From assembly GCA_002224055.1 (NCBI GenBank), contig AZLU01000003.1, positions 410,252 to 474,251 on the forward strand: a DNA stretch of 64,000 nt. The letters are read 5' to 3'. The position numbers and the translations under genes are program-made. This DNA is from Pezizomycotina sp. ARF18. Taxonomy: Eukaryota; Ascomycota. Below the pieces are notes generated by a model. That model saw only the letters and a list, made by a program, of their open reading frames with translations, made no database searches and was not told the origin of the DNA. Positions 11,569-23,143 of the stretch are shown here, piece by piece (position 1 is the first letter of the stretch; every line of letters begins with the position of its first letter).

Positions 11569-12745
11569 TCAGTCCGTCTTCGGTCCACCTTGCTCCGCGA
11601 TCTTCCCTGCGGAAGAAAGTTCCACCGCCTCCCTGATCTCCTTCAATATCGTATCCCCACCGCCTTCCAGCAGCTTCTTCGCAACCTGAATACCCAACGC
11701 CTCCGCACTGTCATAACCTTTATCCTCGGGTAATTCGACCTCCGCTTCCCTCTAATTTCTTTACTCCCGTTGGGTCTCGTAATACTTGCGATAAGCTTTA
11801 ATATCCTCTTCTCGCTATCAAAGGAGCTATGAACGCCGATGGGCGCCGAGCAACCACCCTGTAGGTACCGCAGGAGCGACCGCTCGGAGAGGATGCGGTA
11901 CATGGTAGGTTTGTCGTTGACGGCGTCGAGGAGCTGCCGGACCTGATCGGGGTCGTCGAGGCGGGATTCGATGCCCAGCGCGCCTTGGCCGACGGCGTGG
12001 AGGTATGTGGGCGGTAGGAGGCGGTCTGTTATGCGGTGTTGCAGGTTGAGGCGGTTTAGGCCTGCCGAGGCGAGGAGGATGCAGGAGTACTCGGAGTCGG
12101 GCGCATCGAGTTTCGAGAGGCGGGTGTCGCTGGAGTATTACTCGGGATGTTAGCAAGAGTCTTATCTCGAGTGATTCTTTTTACTTTTTTTTTTTTTTTT
12201 TTTCTTTTTTTTTTTATAGGTAATCACAGAAAAACTTACATATTCCCCCTGCACTCTTTAAACTCCAACCCTGGAAACAGGTACTTCAATTGCGCCTTCC
12301 TCCTCGTGCTGCTCGTTCCCACGACGCTACCCGCCGGTAAGTCCTTCAAGCTCTTGTACCCGCTATCCTTCCGCGCGACGAACGCATCCGTCGGATCTTC
12401 CCGCTCGCTGACGGCACCGAGCACGCAACCCTCCGGGAGCACGGTCGGCATGTCCTTCAGGCTGTGCACTATTATGTCCAGGTTTCCCGCTAGCATAGCT
12501 TCTTCGATTTCCTGCGTCCATAATGATTTTCCGGCGTCTGAAGGGGCGATTTTGGAGAAAGGGGCGGACTTGTTGGCGTCGCCTTTTACCATTACGGTTT
12601 CGATTGCGAATGATAGGTTCGGGAATGCGGCGGAGAGCTTTGAGGTTACCGCGTTGGCTTGGGCTAGTGCTAGCAGCGACTTGCGGGAGCCGATGCGGAT
12701 GTCCGCGGAGGCGTCGGTGGAGGTAGGGGCGTCGGTGGAGCTCAT
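11569..12745 (-). CDS. hem3: porphobilinogen deaminase (hydroxymethylbilane synthase)
   Basis: The enzyme joins four porphobilinogen units into hydroxymethylbilane, the third enzyme step specific to haem synthesis; in fungi it is cytosolic. Exon 1 (12745-12240) carries RIGSRKSLLALAQA, the catalytic-Asp motif HSLKDMPTVLPEGC, and GTSSTRRKAQL, which binds the growing chain. Exon 2 (12129-11569) carries RLSKLDAPDSEYSCILLAS, HAVGQGALGIE and LQGGCSAPIG with the cysteine that holds the dipyrromethane cofactor. The intron 12239-12130 has a GTAAGT donor and a CTCCAG acceptor, and splicing restores the RGN-I-DTRL junction. The exons total 1067 nt, one base short of a whole number of codons. The frame slips near 11755, after which VELPEDKGYDSAEALGIQ continues to the TGA at 11569. 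With one added base the protein is about 355 aa, normal for the family. The gene is essential, so this is probably a sequencing indel. Confidence 0.95.
12130..12239 (-). other. hem3 intron with a long homopolymeric tract
   Basis: This 110-bp GT-AG intron has its donor at 12239 and its acceptor at 12131-12130. Most of its left half (12186-12215) is a T run on the + strand, which is a poly-A run in the pre-mRNA. A GCTAAC branch-like site lies about 20 bases before the acceptor. Confidence 0.85.
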
Positions 12746-14800
12746 CGTGGCTAGGTCAATTGGTACTGGTTGAAGTGGGGGAATTGCAGGGAGAGATCGT
12801 GAAGTTGAAGCTCTACAAGTGGGATGGTTTTTCGAAGGTGGGATGTTGGGATGAAAATTTCAAGCGTTTGAGTTTTGGCGGGGTGCGAAACTTTCTGCCG
12901 CGGAGAGATCATTGCGCGCAACGACACGTCCCCCGACATTTTCATGTGACAAGCAAGAAGCTCCTCGCTGTGAGCTTTTGGTCCTAATCGCGATACTTAA
13001 GGATCACGGTGAGAGCATCATTACATTGGCATAGTCGGTGCGACGTTCTTATTATATGATAATAGTCTTGGTAACTTGGTATTCTTTCCGTTTATTAATT
13101 TTTCTTTTTTTTTTCTTCTTTTTAATTTTCGGTCCTTTACCACTGGCCTTTCACAGTCGTCGTGGTCATCCTCTTCATCGCTACCTGGTATTTAATGCTT
13201 TTATCGAGCTCGATATGCACCCCGAAGCTTTGGCCTTATTATCCTTCGGCGTTCATTTCCACTAGCTTCTTCCTTGAAGACTTAAGCTTGTTCAATCCTC
13301 TTTCTGGCTTTGGTAAAGGGGTCCGAGCTATAAATGACGAACGGCTAGTTAGTATAGCCTTCCATTGCTCCCTTCCTTGTCCTTCACCTCAAAGACAAAG
13401 TCATTTAAAGCATTCCGCACATATTTATATGAAATTAAGTGATCACTACTTCAGAATGATGCGAGCTATAAAAGAGGCGGAGCGCAGCTGGTAAGGAAGA
13501 AATAAAGTCATATCCGCGCTCAAGCTAACTTTACTCCCTGCTTTAAAGTTCTGCCTTAAATCTCCAGCCAATTCTGAGAGCTAAAATGTTGGTTCAGTTT
13601 ATCGTTGAGCTCCGAAACAATTACCAAGCTTTCTCGCAACCATGATATCTCCAAACGACTCTTAGAGCCGTTTCAGGTCGCTTAAAAGTCTGCTCGCTAC
13701 CATCGACAGGTTTTTTTTAAGCTGGGTAACAGAGCAGACGAAACGCGGCACAAGGGCAGGACAGGAATTCGTATCCATTACACCGCATCGCCGTTGGTAC
13801 GGCGCGCCGGAACTCCAGATTCCAAGATCTACCCTAGAAGAGAAGTTTTTTTCTCCAAGGCATGGGTATCCGATCTTCTAGGTTTCAACAAGGGTTACGC
13901 TAGTTTTATCCGCAGGGAGGAACCCTTTTTTCTCCTCGCTCCCCAGGAATTGGAGTCGTGGTATGCTCTGCCACAGGAATTCCTGGGATGTAACTAGGTC
14001 AATATACCTGCATTACGCAGCTGTTTCGCAGAAGTGTGTTTCAATTTCTTCTCCGGTTAACAGCTCTGGATCGTTAGTAAGTTAGGATTTTATCAGCTCT
14101 CATATTTCTTTTCGATGGGAGAAACGCGGAGTATATCATTATCTCCATGTCATCCGTTCCCACCAGGCAGGAATACTCCTGACTAACTTCTCCGCCTTGT
14201 TTATTAAAAAAAAAAAAAAAAAACGTCACGTCTCCCCGATGGCCTCGAAGCAGTATATTGTCTGATATGAGCACAGCGTGCGTTGCGCCCTTTTTTTAAG
14301 GTGGCTGGAGTGTTTTGTTTCAGCCGGGAAAGTTTTCAGCGATCATCCTTAGAGAAAGATTCCCGGCTTCTACATTGTTTCGTGAAACACCCACGTGTAC
14401 CACGCGATTTTGCAGAGTATTTTTGGTAAGTGGGACATACCTGTTTCGGTCGAATTCACGGAATACTAATAGTATTATTATGATCTTCGTCTTATTATTA
14501 ATTCCCTGAACCATATTTTGAAATTTTTCTAGGATAGCTTTGTGGTCACAGGATATCCAGGTAATCAACTGATTACACTTACCAAAGGCAAACATCTTTT
14601 TCAAACGCTCGTATCCATTCCTATGTTCGATATAAAATTATTATCGTTTTCAAATACGGAAACGTTATTCAACCGTGGTACTCGGACTACCCCGAGCAAA
14701 AAAGGTGGAAAACCTGGAATACGATCCTATAGAAGTACAACGCATGTTTCACAGTTTCCATGAGACAATAGATGACGGAGGTTCCTCGTTTAAATTTCCC
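12746..14800. other. intergenic, no gene recognised
   Basis: This stretch contains the hem3 upstream region (right of 12745) and T-rich blocks near 13098-13130. It also has an A18 run at 14206-14223 and several short open frames without motifs, such as 13794-13997. Nothing here supports a gene call. Confidence 0.5.
14206..14223. repeat. A18 homopolymer
   Basis: Uninterrupted A run on the + strand. Confidence 0.9.
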
Positions 14801-14814
14801 CCTTGCAATTAATT

Positions 14815-16500
14815 TTTTTATTCTTATTTTTCATCCCAATTTTTGGTAATAATGAACAAGTTTATTGAAATATACTCAAAACAACAGATCACCGAAACGC
14901 AAGAGAGCTGCTCTCAAGGCTCCTCCTCCTCCTCCTCCTCCCTGTTGATTAGCAACTTCCATGTTTCCTCCGGCCCATTCAGATAAACTGGATCGTATGA
15001 AGGATGTATTACTTGAAACTCTGACTGGATCAGAAGGCTTATTCCCAAGCTGCTCCTTATAAAGAATAAATTAAGGACACTTATAAACTCGTACCATTTA
15101 TCTGCTGCCAAATCCGTGGATCTGTTGATTTTTTCCGCGATGCGTTTCAACGCCTTACAATACCTACAATCCTCGTCGCAACATGAGTAGTAGACGGCAT
15201 CCTCGTCGGAGCCGCTTCGTCGACCTATATAACGCACTACAAGGGAAACGATCGTTGAGCACTTGCAAACCCTGCCCCGCCGAGAGCTCATTGCCGATAT
15301 CTAGTGATTAGCCTCGCAACCTCTGAGTCAATCCCGCCAGTTGGGCAAGCTAGGATGACTTTCAAGTCCCTACACATTCTGGTTGCTTTGAAGAACAGGC
15401 GGAGTCTGAGAGGTTTTGAGATTGATCAAGAAGTAAGTATTCGTGATTAAAAAGTTAGTATATCGCTTGATCGAGTAGTTCGTAAATTGCGAATTAAGCC
15501 CTAAAAGGTCACTTGGAGGAAAGGAGAGAGTAAAAATAAAATCTTTCTTCCATCAAAACTGTATTCATTTATATAGGCGATGAAATCCTTGAGCTTCAAT
15601 CGATAGTCAATGGAACCATGGTTATTCACTTGATAACTTAAACCTGAGTCCAAATCTCATTTAGAAAATACTTATATGATTTACCATTGGTTATTTCTTA
15701 CACAGCTTCAGATCCACAAAATATCCTTTCAAGAAACTTCAGGTTCATGTAATGTATATTGAAATTGACCGTCTCCGATCATCGATGTTCCAACTTTCAG
15801 GGAGAGAGCTACACAAACTCAAGCTTCTCATCCTTTCTTTCAGGTAACCAGATTTTAACCCAACAGATTCATAGAACATCTGAACATATTCCTAGAATAC
15901 TGATCCATCTCATTATTCGATAGCTAAGTGTAGAGCTAAGTTTGTGTTCAGCCTATATACATGTTCCCAAATTTCTGAAATGCCTCCAAAGCATGAGCCT
16001 GAAGTTGGTCGCTGCATATTAACCTGAAAATTCGGGACACTCACTTACTATTACGAAGCAGCTGGACGTAGAAGCACTTACCGCAGCTTGCCATAGATAA
16101 GGTCGTTGCTGAGCGCCCCAACCCAGGTCTCCGCAGAGAAAAGGAACCTGTCTAGCCATGACGTTTAAGCGGCTGTCTGCTGCTAGAGGAGCGATCGGTG
16201 ACCACGTCTCTGCTATATATTTCCCGCCATATATTGATGGAAAAGGATATTCAACTTTTAATGCTTCTTAGAGTCCTATATTTGAAGGGTTTTCCCGGTA
16301 TTGCTTTTCGGCAATAATCTTCATCCCAAGTTTTTTTTTATCGGGAATGAACAAGTCGTTGGATTATATCCAAAACACGTTCATCGAAACACAAAGGGAA
16401 CTGATATGTTTCCCGCCTTATATTGAGGGTATTCTAGCTTTTATTCTATTCTTGATCTCTATATTTGAAGTGTTTCCGAGTTTTTGCTTGGCTGGTTGTT
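14815..16500. repeat. small dispersed/tandem repeat cluster
   Basis: A block reading tcatccca...gaatgaacaagt...ccaaaac...atcgaaac occurs at about 14831 and again at about 16321, 1490 bp apart. A second block (tttcccgcc..atattga..., then ..tatatttgaag) occurs at 16220 and 16409, 189 bp apart. That spacing matches the array at 6.9-11.3 kb, and 1490 is close to eight such units, so this may be another decayed array of the same kind. The intermediate units are not clear by eye. Confidence 0.5.
14914..15291 (-). CDS. unrecognised 125-aa Cys-rich open frame with a Glu-rich tail
   Basis: The frame begins MSSRRGRVCKCSTIV and has a cluster of cysteines (CCDEDCRYCKALKRI) in the first half. A helical middle and then a C-terminal run of glutamates follow; the glutamates are encoded by a CTC/GAG microsatellite at 14919-14942. 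I recognise no family. The cysteine cluster and the absence of low-complexity sequence in the middle make it better than most chance frames. It overlaps the edge of a repeat block, and no intron or promoter supports it. Confidence 0.25.
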   Translation of the reverse strand: MSSRRGRVCKCSTIVSLVVRYIGRRSGSDEDAVYYSCCDEDCRYCKALKRIAEKINRSTDLAADKWYEFISVLNLFFIRSSLGISLLIQSEFQVIHPSYDPVYLNGPEETWKLLINREEEEEEEP

Positions 16501-16550
16501 TTATGTTTACTACCTGATAGCCCCGGAGCAGGTTTACACGGCAGAACTCG

Positions 16551-16778
16551 ATGGAGCTTGTCAAAAAGTGCGCAAAAAGCGGTGTCATGAGCTTTGTTCT
16601 CGGTGATAGTTTCCGGCTCTCCCCACATTTTCGAAACATAATGCTGGAATTTTATAGGTTCCGAATGTTGGAAAAGGTTTTCGGAGATTACCAGCTCATT
16701 GCGCAAGAATTATATTTTCCCCAGTTAGAAGGGAAATATCATTTCATGTATATCCCAGAATGCATCGAATTAACATGA
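16551..16778 (+). CDS. unrecognised 75-aa open frame
   Basis: The predicted peptide is mixed hydrophobic and charged and reads like a folded-protein fragment (for example VMSFVLGDSFRLSPHFRN), but I recognise no domain. It lies just right of the 14.8-16.5 kb repeat cluster. It could be a gene remnant or chance. Confidence 0.15.
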   Translation: MELVKKCAKSGVMSFVLGDSFRLSPHFRNIMLEFYRFRMLEKVFGDYQLIAQELYFPQLEGKYHFMYIPECIELT

Positions 16779-17159
16779 AAAATGGATCCTCTGGTTTTTC
16801 TCTTAATAATAACAACTTGCAGGGGGAACTAATAATTAATCGGAGATATTCTCAACCAACAGACTCTCTCGCTCGGGCGGAAGTTGCTTGTTTGCTGCCG
16901 GCAATTTAAACGGCGCCGCTCGGCCAATTCTCACAGAACAGGAAATCGAGCCCTTTCAAGCTTCGGTACTGTTTTGCGATTCGCAGGAAGTCTTTTTTGC
17001 TCCCGCCTACTTTTACTCCGAAGGAAGATTCGATCACCCGGCAGTTTTGCTGCCATGTGGAAAAAAAAAAGCTTGGAATAATAAGCTCTAATACCACTGT
17101 CAACTAAATCGTGAGAACTACCGATAATAATCTTTTACTTTCGAATTTTGGAGCCTGGG

Positions 17160-17180
17160 AAAAAAAAAAAAAAAAAAAAA
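17160..17180. repeat. A21 homopolymer
   Basis: Uninterrupted A run on the + strand. Confidence 0.9.
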
Positions 17181-19817
17181 GCAGAGAATTCGGCAATGCG
17201 ACAGAACAGTTCACTCTTAATTTTCTTTTCTGGTTGGGGTTCCTGCATGCATTGGATCCCTTTCTGCAAGCCCGAAACTCCCGCGATCACAACTTCGCGG
17301 GCGGCGTACACGTGCTCTTTTCAAACGCCATCTAGCAGGGCGCTATTATTATTGCTTAGGATAGGTGAGCGATTTCTGGTTGGATGGAAATTTAAGCCTA
17401 CAAAGCAGAGGGAAGACCCACTAGTAACAACAGAGTTGCGCGCGTACGTCGGGAAGTAAGAAGACCATGTCCCCACTTTGGGACCTGGCTAACATAGAAG
17501 AAACGCGTCCAGAACTCGTGAACTGCAAGGGACAAAACTTGGCCTCCACTTCGCTCCGAGACTTCTTTATTTTGTTGACGGTAAATAGCGCAGGCTTAGT
17601 TAGCACAAAGCCTCTAGCCACGGCGAAGCCTACCGGTACGTCGTAGAAAATGGGATCTTACGATTTTTTGGGGGGTGTTCTTCGACTTGCCTGAGCTGAG
17701 ATGATTTATTAGCCTAGCTCCACTATGGGCTTAAGTCTTGTGAAGAGAATCAAACCAAGCTGTCACGACCAGCTCTAAAATGTGCCTCCCGACTCCCCGA
17801 TCGTACTTTTTTTTTAAAAAAAAAAAAGCGCTCATCATTCTCAAGAGTCTAATGTGCCTGGGGCTATACATTAGCACGTTCTATTTTTGTGCGTAAAGCT
17901 AAAGTAGCTTTTGTTTATTCGGTACGAAAAGCCAAACAAGTTCGTCTTTTTCTTGTTCCTGGAACCTTGAACACATGTCGCAAGCATCAACCTTGTTCGA
18001 AAATATTTCTAACAAAGAGGGGCAAGAAAACGTTGCGTTTGGCGAATGTTAAGGCTCTTTTTCACCGCCAACTTTCTTGCTTCTTTGGAGTCTGTTGATA
18101 TTTCGGACGGTCGGTGGCACCATTTAATAAGTGTATCAGTGATATTTACTTTATATCATTATTATCGGGGAAGCCGGTAATTTGCTTCATTGCTTGGGAC
18201 AAATACCATGTTCTTGCAAGTATCACATAATGATATTCTTTCCATATTTGATCCTCGGTCGTATCGCACTACCTATTGTGTTCCGGGGGATTTCACAGAA
18301 GAAAATAAACCCCCAAGTCTCAGAAAGATGGCAAGTTATTATAGCCAGCTATCAAGCAATATAATATATTTGGCGGCTATTGCCTTGCAGAAAGTATAAT
18401 ACCAAGCCGAGTAGTAATCCCACAGGCGCAAATAGCACAAAATGAACAAACATTTTTTTCAGGTATAAATGAGCTTCTATAAGGCTTAAGGCAAAGTACA
18501 CAACTACGGCAGAGTAGCACAGAGAGTTGTTATACTGCAAGCTTAAGGAGAGTGGCCTGTTTGGACTTCTCCAAAGGAATGAGCCGAAGTTAAGACACGA
18601 AGGGGCACAGAAAAAATTCGATTAAAATCAACGGCAGCTAAAAAATTATTAGAGAGGTTACACTCGATTTTGTTGGTGGCTAAGGCAAATGGAAGCATTA
18701 AGCAGGATTTAATATCGCTTCGAAAAGCTCCTGAGCTCGGTGGCTACCGTTAGCCTTCCCCCCCCCCCCTTATAGGAATTTCAGGATAGAGAATATCTCC
18801 AAGCCTGAAGCCCGGTGGCTACGGCTGGTGGACTTGATCAAGCACAAAATATTCTCTCCAAGCTCAAGAAGCGGATATTCCTAAATAACGAGACCAAAAG
18901 CTCGGTAGCTTTTAGCTCATATATATCTCTCAGAGTCCCAGCTAAATGGCTTCAACTGCCTAGGCAAAAAGTCACGATTAAGAGGCTTGATGCGCTCCAA
19001 GCTGTCGGAGCCGTGGAGTGTCCGATGCATTGATCAATCGAGTTTAGACAAAAAAAAATTATTAGTTCATTCGAAAGAGCAGCTGTTATACAAAATCGTT
19101 AAACATTCCTAAAAGCGGTCACATAAGAAGGAATCAGGCGTGAGTGCCGGTTTCTCGGGGACAACGACGGTGTCGACATATTCGTTCGTCCGATATTGAT
19201 CTTTTACAAGTTTTCGCTTGAATCGTACGAAATGTCATGTGGAGAATATTTTATGGAATTAAGATTTTTTTTTTTCGTATTTATTTATTTGAATTATTTT
19301 ATTTTAATTTTTTTTTTTAATCGAGAGGTATATACATGGTATATAATATGTGCAGTTGTATATATGACCGCGTTATGTATGAGGCAAATCCTCAGATAGA
19401 GTATATTTTTCTGCCCAAAGTCTCAGACTAAGAGTTTGAGACTGGCTTTGTAGCATCATATTCTTCCCCGTGGGGGCAGCGAAATAAGATGCAAATGTGT
19501 ATAGGTAGCTTGCTACCATTATTTGTACATGTCGTCTTTTTCATCGTTAACATGGGAAAAGCAAAAAGGCCAAAAATTATGGGGGAAGATATAGGGAATA
19601 AAGAATCCCATGTAAAATGAACCCTAGAGTGTCGAAAAGCAGAAGCCATCCATAATGTGCATTTCGTTTTTGTTCCAAACAACCTCAAGAAAGAAAGAAA
19701 CCGCCGGTAGAAACATAAGGACGCATCCTTGTGCTTCCTTTTGCAGTAGTGTACAGTATTTAATTTGAAAGCAATAAAAATACTGAAGATTAAAAATATT
19801 TTGTGAAGAAAAAAGAG

Positions 19818-19850
<33 letters not shown>
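19818..19850. repeat. A33 homopolymer
   Basis: Uninterrupted A run on the + strand, preceded by a short GA-rich lead-in. Confidence 0.9.
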
Positions 19851-19851
<1 letters not shown>

Positions 19852-20302
19852 GCCGGTTCGCCAGGTAATTATGCAATATAGTCCTGTAAATGAGAGAGAA
19901 AACAAATGAAAGAGATGCCCAGGGATTAAGGAGAAATGAGGTACGTAAACGAAAAAGACAAAAGTAAAAGGTAGATTATTGGTAGTCCTTGGGAGACAAT
20001 AGGCCGGGACTTAAAATTGTCGGGATTGGTAACAGACACAGCAGATACCCTCCTGGCGTCGCTGATTTCATCAATTGGACTCATAGCGCTCAAGTCGCTG
20101 GAAGTGTCCGAAACGGACCTAAGGAACGTCGTCGCACGACCGTCGTCGGTGACGCAAGCTGCGCCAGGCTCGCGACAGTATTTTTCCTCTCGGGGATGTA
20201 CGCCGACGGTGGCGCCTTCATGTCGATAAGCTCTGACCCGCCGAGTTCAGGGTCATTGCGGGTGCTCCTGCTCCGCTCGGAGCTGCCTATGCAAAGGCAC
20301 CC

Positions 20303-21697
20303 TTAAACTTGTGCTTCTTCTCCGCTCCGGGAGTCATGCTGCGGCTGTGGGAAGGGTCCTCGTCTCGACGAGGTTGTTGTGCGTGCAGTGAGGATGCGGT
20401 AGGCTTTGCTGAAGAAGATTTTGGCTGGGGGGATGGATGCGCAGATGATGCCGATGCAGATTTCGAGCTGGCCCACATTCCTGGTTCGAAGATGGCCCCT
20501 GTGAAATAGTGCGTTAATACGATGAGCAAGACAAGGTATCGTCGAAAGGCTTCTTGCAAACTTACAGGTAAGGTCGTAGCCGTTGAGAACCGCATGCAAC
20601 GACACCATCCTCATGATAGGACAAAAGCAAGCCACTCCTCCAACGAGGAACATGACGATAATAGTTGCCTTCTTCTTGTTAGGGACCTTCAAGTGCCATC
20701 TACTTTAAGCGGTAGGCGAGCAGAAGGATATCTAAGATGACATGCGTAATGCCGAAGGCATAGAACAGACTCCCAAGGTCAAGCACCGTGGTTGGCTATT
20801 CAAGCGGACTCCCAGGTCTATCGAGGCCAACGGAGGGTCGCATTGTAACCCAAATACGAGCTCGGCGATAACAAAATACGCAATGTGGAAGACGAAGAAC
20901 GCATCGAGGACGCGCTGGAGGTAGTTCTTTTCGGAATAATGCGCCGGTACATGAACAGGATCGAAAGCTTGACCAAAAATATCCGACGATGTAACCAGCA
21001 ATATGAAAGTATATTAACTGCGAAAGGTTATGTTAGTTGTTGGGCATGATGATATATCGTTATCTGGAGATTATCTCGCTCACCTTGAATGTTATTGCGA
21101 TTTGTTGCGGTGTTGCGTCCCAAACGTGCTTTCCAACTCCGCCGTATGCCATTACTAAATTTCCATTATTAGTATAGTGTTCTCGCAGCGAGAAAATGGA
21201 AGGTGGATTTAATTTCTTACAGCAAAAGTTCGTGGCTGCGAAAAGAATTGTGGCCAACTTTGAAAAGTAGGCTATATTAGTATAGAGTGTTCATGTTAAC
21301 AAGGGAATAGGCACCTTACCATCGCAGCTATTATCAGCCAGTCGTCGATGCCGAAGTTCTTCATGATGAATGATCGACTGTATAACCGGCATATCACCGT
21401 AAGGAAAGCCAGTCCGAAAGTGACCGCAATTATAACGTTGAACTCGCCGCTTTTATCGGGAGGAAGATAGTCTATATATCGAAACATCAGTAAGGGAATT
21501 GGTCCAGTCAACAAAATAGCAGCACGAGAAAACTTACTAGGGTTGGCCATCCATGGTGGGAGAAAATCCGAAGGCACATTCTTTATAAGACCTGCTGCCT
21601 CTGCTTTTTTCGAAAAGTCGAGCAGCCAGAGCGCGTGCTCTATTGATGTATTAAAGCCCGCTGTAGCCATCACCACGGCATGGTTATTCCTCTCCAA
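20303..21697 (-). CDS. rhodopsin-domain (SAT4/PTH11-like) integral membrane protein
   Basis: This is a fungal seven-helix plasma-membrane protein family with receptor-like members; the ligand and function are unknown. The first exon (from ATG at 21697) gives an N-terminal segment, then EFNVIIAVTFGLAFLTVICR (a membrane helix) and the family motif GIDDWLIIAA. Later exons give AYGGVGKHVWDATPQQ (family GxGxHxWD), LVTSSDIF, NYLQRVLDAFFVFHIAYFV, FGITHVILDILLLA, LKVPNKKKATIIVMFLVGG, IMRMVSLHAVLNGYDLT and finally ICIGIICASIPPA with a basic, Ser/Thr-rich tail ending at 20303. GT-AG introns include 21319-21272, 21220-21155 and one at about 20570-20510 that joins DLT-W-AIFEPGMW. Several single-base shifts occur; one is a CCC read as CC at 20470-20471, and restoring it links GMW to QLEICIG. 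The alternative start MATAG, 9 codons in, is possible. Confidence 0.85.
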
Positions 21698-22822
21698 GCA
21701 ACGTAGAAAATGTCGTCGTATGTGTCAATTTGAATAATAGTTCGGTAGTCGCGATGCAATGTCGAAATTTTCCAACAAACCCTCCTGATGAATGCCCAAT
21801 TTCTACCTTTAACTCGTCGGTTGTTTTTCTGTCGTAATTGTTCAGCGGCCGAGAAATGTTGTCGATGCTACAAGAGACGTTACTTTCGAGGGTGTACCCG
21901 CGAAAGTTATATGTGTAGTCTGAGAAAGATCTAAGCAACGTCTTCCTTAGTACCGGTACTTCTTATATTACCAGAAAAACTGTATAGAACAAAATTCTGG
22001 TGTTGGGGAAGAATCCATTTATATAGGTGCTGCAATGAATACGTGCGCAGGTTGTAGGTTGTGTGTGCAAGAGAGGGGACCAAAAAGTGTGGTATAATAA
22101 GGCCAATATATTGGAATATAGTACCCTCTTTTATTTAATAAATAAAGGCTGCGATGTAGAGAGGGACGATCGTTGTTGGCACGTACCCACCCACTTTTCC
22201 TTTTTTCGCCCTATCCTTCGGCGAGGAGGAACAAGTACCTTGCCAGATAAGGCCAGGTCTTTAAAAGGTCTTTTTAGTTCCATTCTAACCACCTTTTGCT
22301 TTTCTTTGTGCTTTATTTTTCTTTTTCTTATTTTCTTTTCTCCTTTCCTTTCGTTTGAAGTTGGATAAGGGTGGTTCATTCTTTTTTCTCTTTTTCTCGT
22401 TCTCGTTCTCTTTTCTTTTTTTTTTTTTCTATACATTTTCCCCTTTTAATATTTTTTTTTTTAAAAGGCAGCGCGGTCGTTGGAAGGAAAAAAAAAAAAA
22501 AAAAAGAGGAAAAACAAGAGAGACGAAGACTGAGAGGGAAGAGAGAAAAAGCAAGAAAATGGTGTGGGAAGTCGTTTAGGCTAGGAGGGGTTAGTGTCCT
22601 AGCCTCTCCTCTCCTTTCCGTGCCTCATCCTCTGGGCAGATGCCCAAGACAAGCAAATGATGCGGTAATAGTCTCTCTTCTTCTCTCTTCTACCTCCAAA
22701 GTGCGTTCGAATAATAGTATCAAAGGACTTGCTTAAACTGCTGCTTCAAAAGAGCCGAAAAGTGGCTGAAATAATTGCCTTGCGAGAGCGAAAGAATTCG
22801 TTCAATATAGACCCTGCAGCTC

Positions 22823-22846
22823 AAAAAAAAAAAAAAAAAAAAAAAA
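22823..22846. repeat. A24 homopolymer
   Basis: Uninterrupted A run on the + strand. Confidence 0.9.
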
Positions 22847-23117
22847 CCGAACGTACAAGCCGGTATAAGTGGGATTCTCGCAATTTAGCGTACTGTAGAA
22901 ACCGGATCTAGTAGCTTTTCCTGGAACGTTTCTCAATCCTCGTCGTTTATTCTACCCAACTAGCAAAAACGAAACAAGTACCCTTGCTGCTGCTGCTTCT
23001 GCTGCTATGGAAAAGCAGATAATAAATTTCCCCGCCAAGGTAGTCGGTTTCAGGCAGGAAAATGGAGCTATAATAATACTGTAAAATTCTTTGCGACTTT
23101 GGGCCGTCAAGCTTATT

Positions 23118-23143
23118 AAAAAAAAAAAAAAAAAAAAAAAAAA
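23118..23143. repeat. A26 homopolymer
   Basis: Uninterrupted A run on the + strand. Confidence 0.9.

Larger units (their letters stand above)
16800..20302. other. intergenic, rich in homopolymers
   Basis: No gene is recognised. The stretch holds an A21 run at 17160-17180, a short A/T inverted tract near 17807-17827 and a C run near 18760-18769. It also has T-rich DNA around 19265-19318 and an A33 run at 19818-19850. Open frames across the A/T runs are poly-Lys or poly-Phe artefacts. Confidence 0.5.

Noticed and set aside
12147-12773. A 208-aa plus-strand frame over hem3.
   Set aside because: It is antisense to hem3 exon 1 and crosses the intron's T run; the minus strand carries the full family motif set.
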